Origin: DATFQE01 sp963739085
GTDB taxonomy: Bacteria; Actinomycetota; Thermoleophilia; Gaiellales; Gaiellaceae
Length of the DNA: 64,000 nt
Assembly (NCBI GenBank): GCA_963739085.1
Contig: CAVTZA010000010.1
Location: 186,001-250,000, forward strand
Direction of reading: 5' to 3'
The notes under the pieces were generated by a model. That model saw nothing but the letters and a program-made list of their open reading frames with translations. It did no database searches and had not been told where the DNA came from. Position numbers and translations under genes: made by a program. Below, one piece after another: positions 24,579 through 33,051 of this stretch. Each line of letters starts with the position of its first letter. Positions within the stretch are counted from its first letter, which is position 1.

Positions 24579-27137
24579 ATGCTGCGTATCGCACTCAGCA
24601 CACTCGGGTCGCGCAAGGGCGGCATGTTCGGCGCCTTCGCCGCGGTAGTCCTGGCGGTCGTCCTCGTTGTCTCCTGCGGCATCCTGCTGGAGTCGAGCCT
24701 ACGGGCGCCGATCCCGGTCGAGCGGCTCAGCGCCGCCGACGTAGTCGTTCAAGTCGACCCCAAGATTGCGCCGGCGCACGGCAGCGCGAACGTCACTGTC
24801 CTCGCCGGCGAGCGCAGGCGTCTCAGCGAGCGCCTCGCCGAAAAGATCCGGCCGCTGCCGGGTGTCGCGAAGGTCGTCTCCGACCGGTCCGTCTACGCGC
24901 AGGTCCTCGACCGCCGTGGCCGCCTCGTCGGTGCCGGCGACGGCGTCCCCGCCGTCGGGCACGGCTGGCAAAGCGCGGCACTCACTCCTTACCGCCTGGA
25001 GAGCGGTCGCGCTCCCCGGCTGCCGGGTGAGGTCGTCCTCGACGCGCGATCGGCGTCGGAAGGCTCGATGCACCCGGGCGATCGCGTCCGAATTCTGACC
25101 GCCACGGCACCGCAGACTTTCACGGTGGTGGGCGTGGCGGCTGCTAGAGAGATCCCCGCTGGGTCGTGGCAGTCGACCGTCTTCTTCCGCGACGACGTGG
25201 CGGCACGGCTCGCGGGCACGGGCGACCGGGTCGACCTGATCGGGATCGTCGCCAAGCCCGGCGCGGATCCGCGAATCCTCGTGCAAGATGTGAGGGACGC
25301 GCTCGATCGGCCCGGCCTTCGGCTGCTGACAGGCGCGAAGCGCGGGGAGGCGGAGTCCCCCGACGACGCGGTCGGCCGCGAGGACATCGTCGCCGGCCTG
25401 ACCGTGTTTGCGGTGCTTGCGGCCTTCGTCGCAATCTTCGTCGTGGCCAGCACCTTCGCGCTCTCGGTGCAGCAACGCCATCGCGAGCTCGCGCTCTTCC
25501 GCGCGATCGGCAGCACGCCCAAGCAGGTGCGACGAATGGTCGCCGGTGAGGCTCTGTTGATCTCACTCGCGGCGTTCGCGGTCGCCGCCCCGATCAGCCT
25601 GCTCGTCGCCTACCTCGAGCGGGGCCTGTTCACCGACGCCGGGATGGTGCCGGAAGGCCTCGAGCTCCTCGTCGGCTGGCTCCCGTTCGCGGGCGGCCTC
25701 CTAGCGGCAATCGTCACGACACAACTGGCCGCGTTCGCAAGCGCCCGCCGCGCGTCGCGCATCCGCCCCACGGACGCGCTCCGCGAGGCGACCGTTCAGC
25801 GGCGCCCCGTGTCTTGGCTCCGAGGCCTGTCTGGGCTGGCCCTGCTCGCCGGCGGACTGGCCGTGGTCGTCGTCGCCGCCCGCGGAGCCGCCGGCGGCGG
25901 CGAAAGCGATGCCCCGGCCGCCGCCATGATCTGGATGCTCGCGGCGGCGCTGCTCGGACCGGTGCTCGCGCTGCCGTTCATCTGGCTCCTCGGCGTGCCC
26001 CTGGCGGCTGTCGGCCGCGGTCCCGGGCTGCTCGCCCGAGCGAATTCGCGAGCCAATCTGCGCCGTGTCGCCTCGGTCGCAACCCCGCTGATGCTTGCGA
26101 TTTCCCTCGTCTGCACCATCCTGTTCGCGAAGACTGTTCTGCTCAGGCAGACCACGGAGCAGACGGCGCAGCGGAGCACGGCCGAATACGTCCTGCGCGG
26201 ACGAGACGCTCCGGGCTTGCCGGCGACCGTGGCGACGGCGGTCCGTCGGGTGCCCGGAGTCACGCACGCGTCCGGCACGCTCGCCACGTCGGTCGTCGTC
26301 GCGGCCGACGGTGTGAACCTGAGGACGTTCCCTGCGCGGGGCGTGGACGCTGCCACGCTCGGCGGTGTGCTCGACATCGGTGTCGAATCCGGCTCGCTGT
26401 CGCGGCTCGAGGGTCAAGCGCTCGCAGTCAGCACTACCGCCGCCCGGTCGTTCGGCTGGCACATCGGCGATCGCGTCGAGGTCTGGCTCGGAGACGGCAC
26501 GCCGGCCACGCTGCGCGTTGCCGCCACCTACAGCCGGCCGTTGGGCTTCGGCGACATCGTCCTGCCACGGGCCTTGGTTGCACGACACGTCACGCAGCCG
26601 CTCGACGACGCCGTCTTCGTGGGGGCGGGCGCGGATCAGGCCGGCCTCAGCGCGCGTCTCCAGGAGTTCGGTCGGGCACAGCCGACCGTCGAGGTGCTGA
26701 CCAGCACCGAGTATCAAGACGAGCTGGCCGCCGCGGCGGAGAAGCAGTCGCTGGCGGTCTACGTCCTCCTGGCGGTCATCGGCGTCTTCTGTGCCATGGC
26801 GCTCGTCAACGCGCTCGTGATGGCCACCGCTGAGCGGGCGCGCGAGTTCGCCCTGCTCCGGCTGGTCGGTGCCAGCAAGCGGCAGGTGAGAAGGATGATC
26901 CGCGGCGAGACGCTGATCATGGTGTCCTTCGGCCTGGCGATCGGCTCGCTGATCGCGGCGCCGGGGCTCGCGGCGTTCAGCTACAGCATGACCGGCTCGG
27001 CCTTCCCCTCCGTGTCCGCCAAGACGTATGTGGGGCTCCTTGCCGTGTACGCCGCCATCGGGTTCGCCGCGAGCGTCCTTCCGACCAGGCTGGCTCTGCG
27101 CATGGATCCCGTCAAGGCGATGGCTGCGCGCGAGTAA
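24579..27137 (+). CDS. FtsX/MacB-type ABC permease
   Basis: 852 residues with the duplicated FtsX layout. An N-terminal hydrophobic segment is followed by a large extracellular domain, three membrane segments around 275-380 (EDIVAGLTVFAVLAAFVAIFVV; ALFRAIGSTPKQVRRMVAGE), membrane segments near 410-490, a second extracellular domain, and a last FtsX unit (LLRLVGASKRQVRRMIRGE) with a C-terminal RMDPVKAMAARE tail. The paired GxxxxQVRRM cytoplasmic motifs are typical. Co-transcribed with the ATPase. Confidence 0.9.
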   Translation: MLRIALSTLGSRKGGMFGAFAAVVLAVVLVVSCGILLESSLRAPIPVERLSAADVVVQVDPKIAPAHGSANVTVLAGERRRLSERLAEKIRPLPGVAKVVSDRSVYAQVLDRRGRLVGAGDGVPAVGHGWQSAALTPYRLESGRAPRLPGEVVLDARSASEGSMHPGDRVRILTATAPQTFTVVGVAAAREIPAGSWQSTVFFRDDVAARLAGTGDRVDLIGIVAKPGADPRILVQDVRDALDRPGLRLLTGAKRGEAESPDDAVGREDIVAGLTVFAVLAAFVAIFVVASTFALSVQQRHRELALFRAIGSTPKQVRRMVAGEALLISLAAFAVAAPISLLVAYLERGLFTDAGMVPEGLELLVGWLPFAGGLLAAIVTTQLAAFASARRASRIRPTDALREATVQRRPVSWLRGLSGLALLAGGLAVVVVAARGAAGGGESDAPAAAMIWMLAAALLGPVLALPFIWLLGVPLAAVGRGPGLLARANSRANLRRVASVATPLMLAISLVCTILFAKTVLLRQTTEQTAQRSTAEYVLRGRDAPGLPATVATAVRRVPGVTHASGTLATSVVVAADGVNLRTFPARGVDAATLGGVLDIGVESGSLSRLEGQALAVSTTAARSFGWHIGDRVEVWLGDGTPATLRVAATYSRPLGFGDIVLPRALVARHVTQPLDDAVFVGAGADQAGLSARLQEFGRAQPTVEVLTSTEYQDELAAAAEKQSLAVYVLLAVIGVFCAMALVNALVMATAERAREFALLRLVGASKRQVRRMIRGETLIMVSFGLAIGSLIAAPGLAAFSYSMTGSAFPSVSAKTYVGLLAVYAAIGFAASVLPTRLALRMDPVKAMAARE

Positions 27138-27149
27138 GGCGCTGCCCAG

Positions 27150-27683
27150 TTACCAGACGTCGCCGTCGCGCCAGTCGCAGACCAGCGCCCCGCTCAGGTC
27201 GAGCGGCGCGGAGAGGGGGAGGACGTACACGGCGCCGTCCGCGTCCTCGGTCCTCACGATGCCTTCCGGCGTGAGCGCCGACGTCGGTCCCTCCCAGCGC
27301 TCCCAGCCGTGCGTCGTGTAGAGGCGAACGGCCTCGTCGGTGGAGCCCAGAGCACCCAGCTCGTAGGCGCCGCGGAGCACGCGCTCGAGCGCGTCCATCA
27401 GCGCGCCGCCGACTCCGCGCCGGCGGCGATCGGCCCGAACGCCTACTCCCTCGACGTAGCCGGCGCGGAGTGCGCGCCCACCGTGGAGCAGGCGTCGCTG
27501 GACGACCGACGCATGCCCGATCAGCTCGTCACCCTCCCACGCGAGGGCATGGATGCCGCCGAGCGCGTGCTCCCAGTCCTCCTCGGACATGTCGCCCTCG
27601 AAGACGTCGTCGAGGAGTGTTCTAGTGGCTTCGAGCGTGGCCGCGTCGAGGTCGGCGGTGTGTGCCGTACGAACGTCGGCCAT
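27150..27683 (-). CDS. aac(2')-I: Aminoglycoside 2'-N-acetyltransferase, AAC(2')-I family
   Basis: A 177-residue GNAT protein that aligns along its whole length with the chromosomal AAC(2')-I enzymes of mycobacteria. Shared blocks are DWEHALGGIHALAW, QRRLLHGGRALRAGYVEGVGVRADRRRRGVG, RLYTTHGWERWEGPTS and the C-terminal CDWRDGDVW. It uses acetyl-CoA to modify the 2'-amino group of aminoglycosides; in mycobacteria it may also act on cell-wall compounds. The acetyl-CoA loop is RADRRRRGVGGAL. It stands alone, converging on the ABC permease. Start ATG 27683. Confidence 0.9.
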   Translation of the reverse strand: MADVRTAHTADLDAATLEATRTLLDDVFEGDMSEEDWEHALGGIHALAWEGDELIGHASVVQRRLLHGGRALRAGYVEGVGVRADRRRRGVGGALMDALERVLRGAYELGALGSTDEAVRLYTTHGWERWEGPTSALTPEGIVRTEDADGAVYVLPLSAPLDLSGALVCDWRDGDVW

Positions 27684-27707
27684 CGGGTGATCTTCACATC
27701 ACGCGAA

Positions 27708-28067
27708 TTACTTCGACTGCCACAGACCGAGCGTGCCCCCGGCGGGCGCCTCGACGATGCTGCGCCACCCTGCCGGTCCCTCACGGGGCTCGAGCAGCAC
27801 CGACGCCCCAAGAGTGCGGGCGCGCTCTGACGCCTCGAAGACGTCCGCCACCTCCACGTAGGGCAGCCAGAGCGACCGATCGCTATCCCGCTCGACGACG
27901 CCGCCGCCGATCGCGCCGCCCAGCTCGAGCGCGAGGTACGTGCAGCCGTGCACGTCGATCTGCTCGGCGCGCCAGCGGAACATCCGCGTGAGAAAGGTGC
28001 ACGCGCGCGGAAGGTTGCCCGTGTAGAGCTCGAGGTGAACGACTGGGTTGGCGCCGGCGCGTTTCAT
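27708..28067 (-). CDS. VOC/glyoxalase-like protein
   Basis: A 119-residue single-module vicinal-oxygen-chelate protein: NPVVHLELYTGNLPRACTFLTRMFRW, then LWLPYVEVADVFEASERARTLGASVLLEPREGPAGW and SIVEAPAGGTLGLWQ. I chose ATG 28067 (MKRAGANP); an upstream in-frame ATG adds 16 residues of poor quality. The function is unknown; such proteins include antibiotic-binding and dioxygenase-like members. It lies 24 bp from the acetyltransferase and in the same direction. Confidence 0.78.
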   Translation of the reverse strand: MKRAGANPVVHLELYTGNLPRACTFLTRMFRWRAEQIDVHGCTYLALELGGAIGGGVVERDSDRSLWLPYVEVADVFEASERARTLGASVLLEPREGPAGWRSIVEAPAGGTLGLWQSK

Positions 28068-28154
28068 CCCCTGCTCTTCTGGACCGGCGTCGCCCGCACA
28101 ACTCATCGCACGCACCGATGAGTTCGAGGTACTACGGCGGTCTAACCTAACGAG

Positions 28155-29195
28155 ATGGCGACTGTCCTATCCGACAACCTGCAGGAGCGCGAGCTGCTCG
28201 AGGCGGCACGAGAAGGAGACGAGCACGCCTTCCGACGCATCGTCGAGCAGCATCGAGCGTCGCTTCATGCGCACTGCTACCGGTTGCTGGGCTCGCTTCA
28301 CGACGCGGAGGATGCCCTCCAGGAGACGCTCCTGCGGGCGTGGCGGGGGCTGCCGGGGTTCGAGAAGCGAAGCTCAGCTCGATCCTGGCTCTACCGGATA
28401 GCGACGAACGTCTGCCTCGACGCGATCGCGCGCCGGCCGAAGCGCGTGCTTCCGGTCGACTACGGCCCGGAGACCGCTCCGACGAATGATCCGGGCGAGC
28501 CCCTCACCGAGTCGGTCTGGATCGAGCCGTATCCGGATGAGCGGGTGGGGTTGGAGGGCGGCTATGCCGCGCCGGAGGCGCGCTACGAGCAATACGAAGC
28601 CGTTGAGCTGGCATTCGTCGCTGCGCTGCAGCATCTCCCGCCAAGACAGCGCGCGGTGCTCATCCTGCGAGAAGTGCTCGGTTTCTCTGCGCGCGAGGTG
28701 TCGGAGTCGCTCGAGACGACGGTTGCGTCAGTCAACAGCGCCTTGCAGCGCGCGCGCAAGGCCGTGGACGAGCGCCTTCCCGAGCAGAGCCAGCAAGTGA
28801 CGCTCCGCACCCTCGGCGACGAGCGCATCAGCGAGCTGGTCGAGAGCTACATCGACGCCTGGCGACGGGGCGATGTGGAGGCGCTTCGCGCACTGCTCGC
28901 CGAGGACGCGCGCTTCTCCATGCCCCCGTGGGCGGCGTGGTGGCAAGGCCGCGAGACGATCGCCGGGTTCGCGGCGACAGCCGTCGAGTTGTGTGCCCCC
29001 TCGCGGGCGATGCCGGTTCGTGCGAATGCCCAGCCGGCGATCGCCTACTACGCATTGGACTCGGACAGCGGGCGCTGGCGAGCCACGGCGATCGACGTCA
29101 TCACGCTCGAGGGCTCGCAGATCAAGGAAATCACCGCATTCGTCAGTGCCGAGGCCTTCGCTCACTTCGGGCTCCCTCCAGAGCTCAACCCGTAG
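28155..29195 (+). CDS. sigG: ECF sigma factor, SigG/SigJ type with SnoaL-like C-terminal domain
   Basis: 346 residues. Sigma region 2 lies at about 20-90 (GDEHAFRRIVEQHRASLHAHCYRLLGSLHDAEDALQETLLRAW...), with an insertion containing ESVWIEPYPDE, and region 4 at 150-215 (LPPRQRAVLILREVLGFSAREVSESL). After residue 225 a SnoaL/NTF2-like domain follows (VESYIDAWRRGDVEALRALLAEDARFSMPPWAAWWQG), as in actinobacterial SigG/SigJ sigma factors, where the extra domain replaces an anti-sigma factor. No anti-sigma gene is adjacent. ATG 28155 is 88 bp from the divergent VOC gene. Confidence 0.88.
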   Translation: MATVLSDNLQERELLEAAREGDEHAFRRIVEQHRASLHAHCYRLLGSLHDAEDALQETLLRAWRGLPGFEKRSSARSWLYRIATNVCLDAIARRPKRVLPVDYGPETAPTNDPGEPLTESVWIEPYPDERVGLEGGYAAPEARYEQYEAVELAFVAALQHLPPRQRAVLILREVLGFSAREVSESLETTVASVNSALQRARKAVDERLPEQSQQVTLRTLGDERISELVESYIDAWRRGDVEALRALLAEDARFSMPPWAAWWQGRETIAGFAATAVELCAPSRAMPVRANAQPAIAYYALDSDSGRWRATAIDVITLEGSQIKEITAFVSAEAFAHFGLPPELNP

Positions 29196-29197
29196 CC

Positions 29198-29815
29198 ATT
29201 CCGACCTCCGACATCGACACGCCGCACGGTCGGGCGAGAGTCCACCTGCACCCCGTCCGCGAGCCTCGGGCGGCGCTGGTGCTCGGCCACGGCGCAGGCG
29301 GCGGCGTGACGTCGCGCGACCTGGTCACGGCAACGGACGCCGCGCGTACGGAAGGGCTCAGCGTCGCGCTCGTCGAGCAGCCCTACCGGGTCGCCGGCCG
29401 ACGCTCTCCCGCGCCGGCGCGCCAGCTCGACGCGTCCTGGTCGGCCGTCGTCGATCGTCTGTGCCACCGGGAGCTCGCGGGCTTGCCGCTCGTCGTCGGC
29501 GGTCGCTCGCTCGGGGCTCGGGTGGCCTGCCGGACCGCGGAGGCCATGGGCGCGGTCGGGGTTCTCTGCCTCGCGTTTCCGCTGCAGCCGCCTCGCCGCT
29601 CGGGCGGGAAGGTGCCCGAGAGCCGGCTGCCCGAGCTGGACGCGGTCGCGGTGCCGGTGCTCGTCGTCCAGGGCGACCGGGACCAGTTCGGTATGCCGCC
29701 GCCCGGCCCGCTTCGTTCGGTCGTGCAGGTGCGAGGCGACCACAGCCTCAGGACCGATCTCGACGCGGTGGCCGCCGCAATCCGTGCGTGGCTTCAGGCC
29801 TTGGCGGTGCCGTAG
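29198..29815 (+). CDS. Alpha/beta hydrolase (TEX30/KANL3-like), no canonical start
   Basis: About 205 residues. The first strand and oxyanion region is ALVLGHGAGGGV, the nucleophile elbow is VVGGRSLGARVACRTAE, the acid strand is VLVVQGDRDQFG, and the His is in VRGDHSL. The reading frame runs back into the sigma-factor gene, and there is no ATG, GTG or TTG between the sigma stop (29195) and the first strand. ATT 29198 or ATC 29213 are the closest candidates, so initiation may be unusual or the start codon may be an error. The last 22 bp overlap the convergent MarR gene. Confidence 0.7.
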   Translation: MPTSDIDTPHGRARVHLHPVREPRAALVLGHGAGGGVTSRDLVTATDAARTEGLSVALVEQPYRVAGRRSPAPARQLDASWSAVVDRLCHRELAGLPLVVGGRSLGARVACRTAEAMGAVGVLCLAFPLQPPRRSGGKVPESRLPELDAVAVPVLVVQGDRDQFGMPPPGPLRSVVQVRGDHSLRTDLDAVAAAIRAWLQALAVP

Positions 29816-30372
29816 CGGGCTTTGGCCGCCTCGTAGGTCGGGCAATGGCCCTCGGGGCGTCCGCAGGCGTCGAGGTCGCACAACCGGCACGTCCAGCGCG
29901 TGGCTCCGGGTGGGCGGACGAGCCCGCCGAGGACCTTGCCGGTGAGCTCGCCGAACCGAAGCCGCTCCTCGGGTGTCAGTGCTCCCAGCATCTGGTCGAA
30001 CAGCTCGAGGCGTGCGCGCGCGACCGCCTGGGCGCGTCGGCGGCCCGACGGGGTCAGCGCCACGGACGTTACGCGGCCGTCGCTACCGGCGACGCGACGG
30101 GCCAGGCCGGCGTCCGCGAGCCGATCGACCAGCCGCACCGTCCCCGACGACGAGAGGCCGAGCACCTGGGCGAGGAGATCGACCCTCGGCGAGTCGAGGA
30201 ACTGATGCAGCGCCGAGAGTGCGGCGGCGTCGCTCTCCGAGAGCTCCGCCGCCGCGGTCACCGCTCCCTCGAGCCGGTCGGCGAGCGCAAGGGTCAGCGC
30301 GCCGAGCAGGTTCGCGGCCTGGCGCTCGCGGGCCTCGGCCGTCCAGTCGGCCTCAGTCGAAGCTGCAGTCAA
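29794..30372 (-). CDS. MarR-family regulator with C-terminal cysteine cluster
   Basis: 192 residues. A MarR winged helix is at about 45-145 (ALSALHQFLDSPRVDLLAQVLGLSSSGTVRLVDRLADAGLARR; the wing DGRVTSVALTPSGRR). After residue 160 the tail reads CRLCDLDACGRPEGHCP, four cysteines spaced 2-4-6, suggesting a metal or redox site. It probably starts at TTG 30372, inside the end of the DUF3224 gene (20-bp overlap), so the two are likely one operon. Confidence 0.82.
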   Translation of the reverse strand: MTAASTEADWTAEARERQAANLLGALTLALADRLEGAVTAAAELSESDAAALSALHQFLDSPRVDLLAQVLGLSSSGTVRLVDRLADAGLARRVAGSDGRVTSVALTPSGRRRAQAVARARLELFDQMLGALTPEERLRFGELTGKVLGGLVRPPGATRWTCRLCDLDACGRPEGHCPTYEAAKARYGTAKA

Positions 30373-30754
30373 GGGTGAAGGTCGCCTTGTTGCCGTGCGG
30401 CGCGCGGAACTGCCCCTCGCCGCTCAGCCCGGTCCACTCCCCGGTTCCCGACCCCTCGACGACCTTGCTTGCCCAGGCAGCCTCCTTGCCGTCGAAGTCG
30501 CCAATCGTCTCGAGGACGGCGGTTCCCTCGCGGCCTTCGATCACGCCGTCGAACACCTGCAGTCCGACGAAGTGCGCCGTTCCGTCCTCGGCGTAGCTCA
30601 TCAGCCACTCGACCTGGCCCTTGCCGGTCACGTCGCCCGCGAGATCTTGGGTCACGGCCGCGCGCGTGAGCTTCCGCTCGCCCTCCCGCTCGGTGTAGGT
30701 CTCCTCGTCCCACGAGGTCACGGTGAACTCTCCTGTCAGCTTGGTCATCTGCAT
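30353..30754 (-). CDS. DUF3224 domain protein
   Basis: A 133-residue beta-barrel-like protein of the DUF3224 family: LTGEFTVTSWDEETYTE at the N-terminus, KGQVEWLMSY and FVGLQVFDGVIEGREGTAVLETIGDFDG in the middle, and ends in FTLDCSFD. No enzyme motif is seen. It is co-oriented with and overlaps the MarR gene, so it may be a target or partner of that regulator. Start ATG 30754 (MQMTKLTGEF). Confidence 0.8.
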   Translation of the reverse strand: MQMTKLTGEFTVTSWDEETYTEREGERKLTRAAVTQDLAGDVTGKGQVEWLMSYAEDGTAHFVGLQVFDGVIEGREGTAVLETIGDFDGKEAAWASKVVEGSGTGEWTGLSGEGQFRAPHGNKATFTLDCSFD

Positions 30755-30814
30755 GCCTCCTGACGATAGATGCGTGAGTCACACACATACCCGCTGCGGA
30801 GGAGCCCAAACAGC

Positions 30815-32381
30815 TCACGTGCGCTCAGGCGCCGGAACGAGCGAGGGAGCGGGTTGCGCTCCGGCGTTCGCCTTCGACTCGGACCGTCCGGGCGCGCGGA
30901 GAGCCACGAAGACCGCTCCGGCCATCAGCACCGCGGCTCCGGTGAGCAGGGCGACGCTGAAACCGTGGGCGAAGGCGGCGTTCGCGTTCACGACGAGGTC
31001 GTGTGCGCCGAGCCGCTGGCCGATCGCCTGCGCCGCGCCGACCGAGCCCGTGGCCTTGTCGGCGAGCGTCGTCGGGAGCGCCGTGGTGTGCTCCTCGACT
31101 CCGGAGCGGTAGGCGGTGTTCAGGATGCTGCCCAGAACGGCGATGCCGAGCGCGCCCCCGAGCTCGCGTGAGACGTCGTTGGTCGCCGACGCGACGCCCT
31201 GCTTCTCGCGTGGCAGCGACGCGACGATGGCGGTCGTCGCGGGCGAGCCGGACAGCGCCATGCCCGCGCCGAACGGCAGCAGGCCGGCGAGGAAGTGCCA
31301 GTACGAGGCGTCGGTGCCCAGCGTCGACAGGATCACGAAGCCCGTCGCCATCAGCCCCAGTCCGGCCGCGCCCGTGACGCGGACGCCGACGTGCGCCGCG
31401 ATTCTCGGCGCGATCCGCGAGAGCGGCATGACCACGACCGCCATCGGCAGCAGCGCTCCTGCCGCCTGAAGGGGCGAGTAGCCGAGCACGAGCTGGAGGT
31501 AGGGAAGCGCGAGGAAGAGGAACCCGAACGCGGCGAAGAACTGCACCGAGATCGACAACGATCCGGCACCGAAGCCGCGCCGGAGGAAGTTCCGAGGATC
31601 GAGCATCGGATCGCGGCGGTTCAGTTCCCAGACGACGAAGAGCGCGATCCCGGCGAAGCCGCCGAGGAGCGTCGTCAGCGTGACCGGGTCGGTCCAGCCG
31701 CGCTCCGGGCCCTCGATCGTCCCGAACACGAGCGACGCGAGCGCGAAGACGGAGACCAGCGTGCCGACGGGGTCGAGCCGCGGGGGCCGCTGCCTCACGT
31801 GTCGCCGGAACGATCAGCAGCGTCCCGGCAAGCGCGAGCGCGGCGAGCACGACGTTGAGCGCGAAGATCGACTGCCAGGCGAAGAACTCGAGCAGGACGC
31901 CCGAGATGAACAGGCCGAGAACGGCGCCTCCTGCGGCAACGCCGACCCAGGTCCCGACCGCCTTGCCCCGCTCCTCGGGTGGGAAGATCGTCGTGATCAC
32001 CGAGAGCGTCACGGGCATGATGAGCGCGGCCGCCACACCCATGCCGGCGCGGATCGCGATCAGTGCTTCCGGCGAGTGGACGAACAGCGCCGCGAACGAC
32101 ACGCTGCCGAAGAGGGCGAGCCCGGCTGCCAACAGGGGCTTGCGTCCGAAGCGGTCGCCGAGCGCTCCGGCGGGGAGGAGCAGCGCGGCGAAGACGATCG
32201 CGTAGGCGGCGACGATCCACTGGAGCTGCGTCTGCGACGCGCCGGTGTCGCGGGCGATTCCCGGCAGCGCGACGTTGAGGCTGGCGACCGCCGCGACGAC
32301 CATCATCAGCGACAGGCACATGACCCGCAGCACGGCGCCCCGCTGTCGTTTCTCGCTTCCGAAGGTGAGTAGGGATGTCAT
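30815..32381 (-). CDS. MFS multidrug exporter (EmrB/QacA, DHA2 type), frameshifted
   Basis: A 14-segment major-facilitator exporter read in two frames. The first (ATG 32381) includes motif A GALGDRFGRKPLLAAG and motif C GGAVLGLFISGVLLEF and reaches about residue 195. The frame then shifts at the CC at 31793-31794 (plus strand). The second frame (QRPPRLDPVGTLVSVF onward) carries the remaining segments to 30815. Removing one base gives about 521 residues. It is divergent from a TetR repressor gene, with palindromic operators between them, which is a classic drug-inducible efflux layout. Confidence 0.87.
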
Positions 32382-32393
32382 CAGAGCAACTCC

Positions 32394-32420
32394 TTGAATT
32401 AGAATTCAACACACGTTGAA
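32394..32420. promoter_or_regulatory. TetR-type operator: two overlapping palindromes
   Basis: Between the divergent efflux (start 32381) and TetR (start 32450) genes lies TTGAATTAGAATTCAA (32394-32409), a perfect 7-bp inverted repeat with a 2-bp spacer. It overlaps TTCAACACACGTTGAA (32405-32420), a 6-bp inverted repeat with a 4-bp spacer. The AT-rich block stands out in a 70% GC background. This is the expected location and shape for TetR autoregulation plus repression of the exporter. Confidence 0.7.
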
Positions 32421-32449
32421 GTCAATGAGTGTAGAGTTACGGAGTGACG

Positions 32450-33051
32450 ATGTCAAGGGCTGACTCGAGACGGACCGGAAGGCGCCCGGGCGCGAGCGAC
32501 ACCCGCGAGCAGATCGCGGTCGCCGCACGCACCCAGTTCGCCGAGCAGGGCTACGAGCGCGCCACCTTCCGCGCGATCGCCGCCGCCGCCGGAGTCGACC
32601 CGGCGCTCGTCGTGCACTTCTACGGCTCGAAGGAGGAACTGTTCCGGCAGGTGATGGTGCTACCGCCGGCGATCGCCGACGGCCTCGAGCGTCTGGCCGA
32701 CGGACCGGCGAGACCATCGGACGTCGATTTGCCGAGCTCGTGGTCGGCGCGCTCGAGAACCCGGCCTCGCGCACGGTCGTCCTCGGACGAATCCGCTGCG
32801 CGTCGACCCATCCCGAGGCCGCTGCCCTCGTGCGCGAGACGGTCACCCGCGAGCTTCTCGAGGCTTACCTCGGATTGACCGACGACCGGCCGGAAACCCG
32901 CGCCGTGCTGGTCGGCGCTCAGTTCGTCGGGATCGCCCTGGCGCGTCACATCGTGCGCGTCGAGCCGCTGGCATCGATGAGTGCGGCAGACGTCGTGGAC
33001 TTCGTCGCACCCACATTCCAGCACTACCTGGCGGAGCCGCTGACGAGCTAG
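32450..33051 (+). CDS. TetR-family repressor, frameshifted
   Basis: The N-terminal HTH domain is DTREQIAVAARTQFAEQGYERATFRAIAAAAGVDPALVVHFYGSKEELF. After LADGP the frame shifts by -1 near 32705; the next frame continues with GRRFAELVVGALENPASRTVVLGRIRC, the ligand-binding helices, to the stop at 33051. One missing base restores about 200 residues. ATG 32450 has GGAG 5 bp upstream; GTG 32444 is an alternative. It is divergent from the MFS exporter with operators in between, so it is very likely its repressor. Confidence 0.85.

Noticed and set aside
30957..30970. Another CTGAAAC near 30957 as a SARP site
   Set aside because: A single copy inside the MFS coding region without an 11-bp partner.
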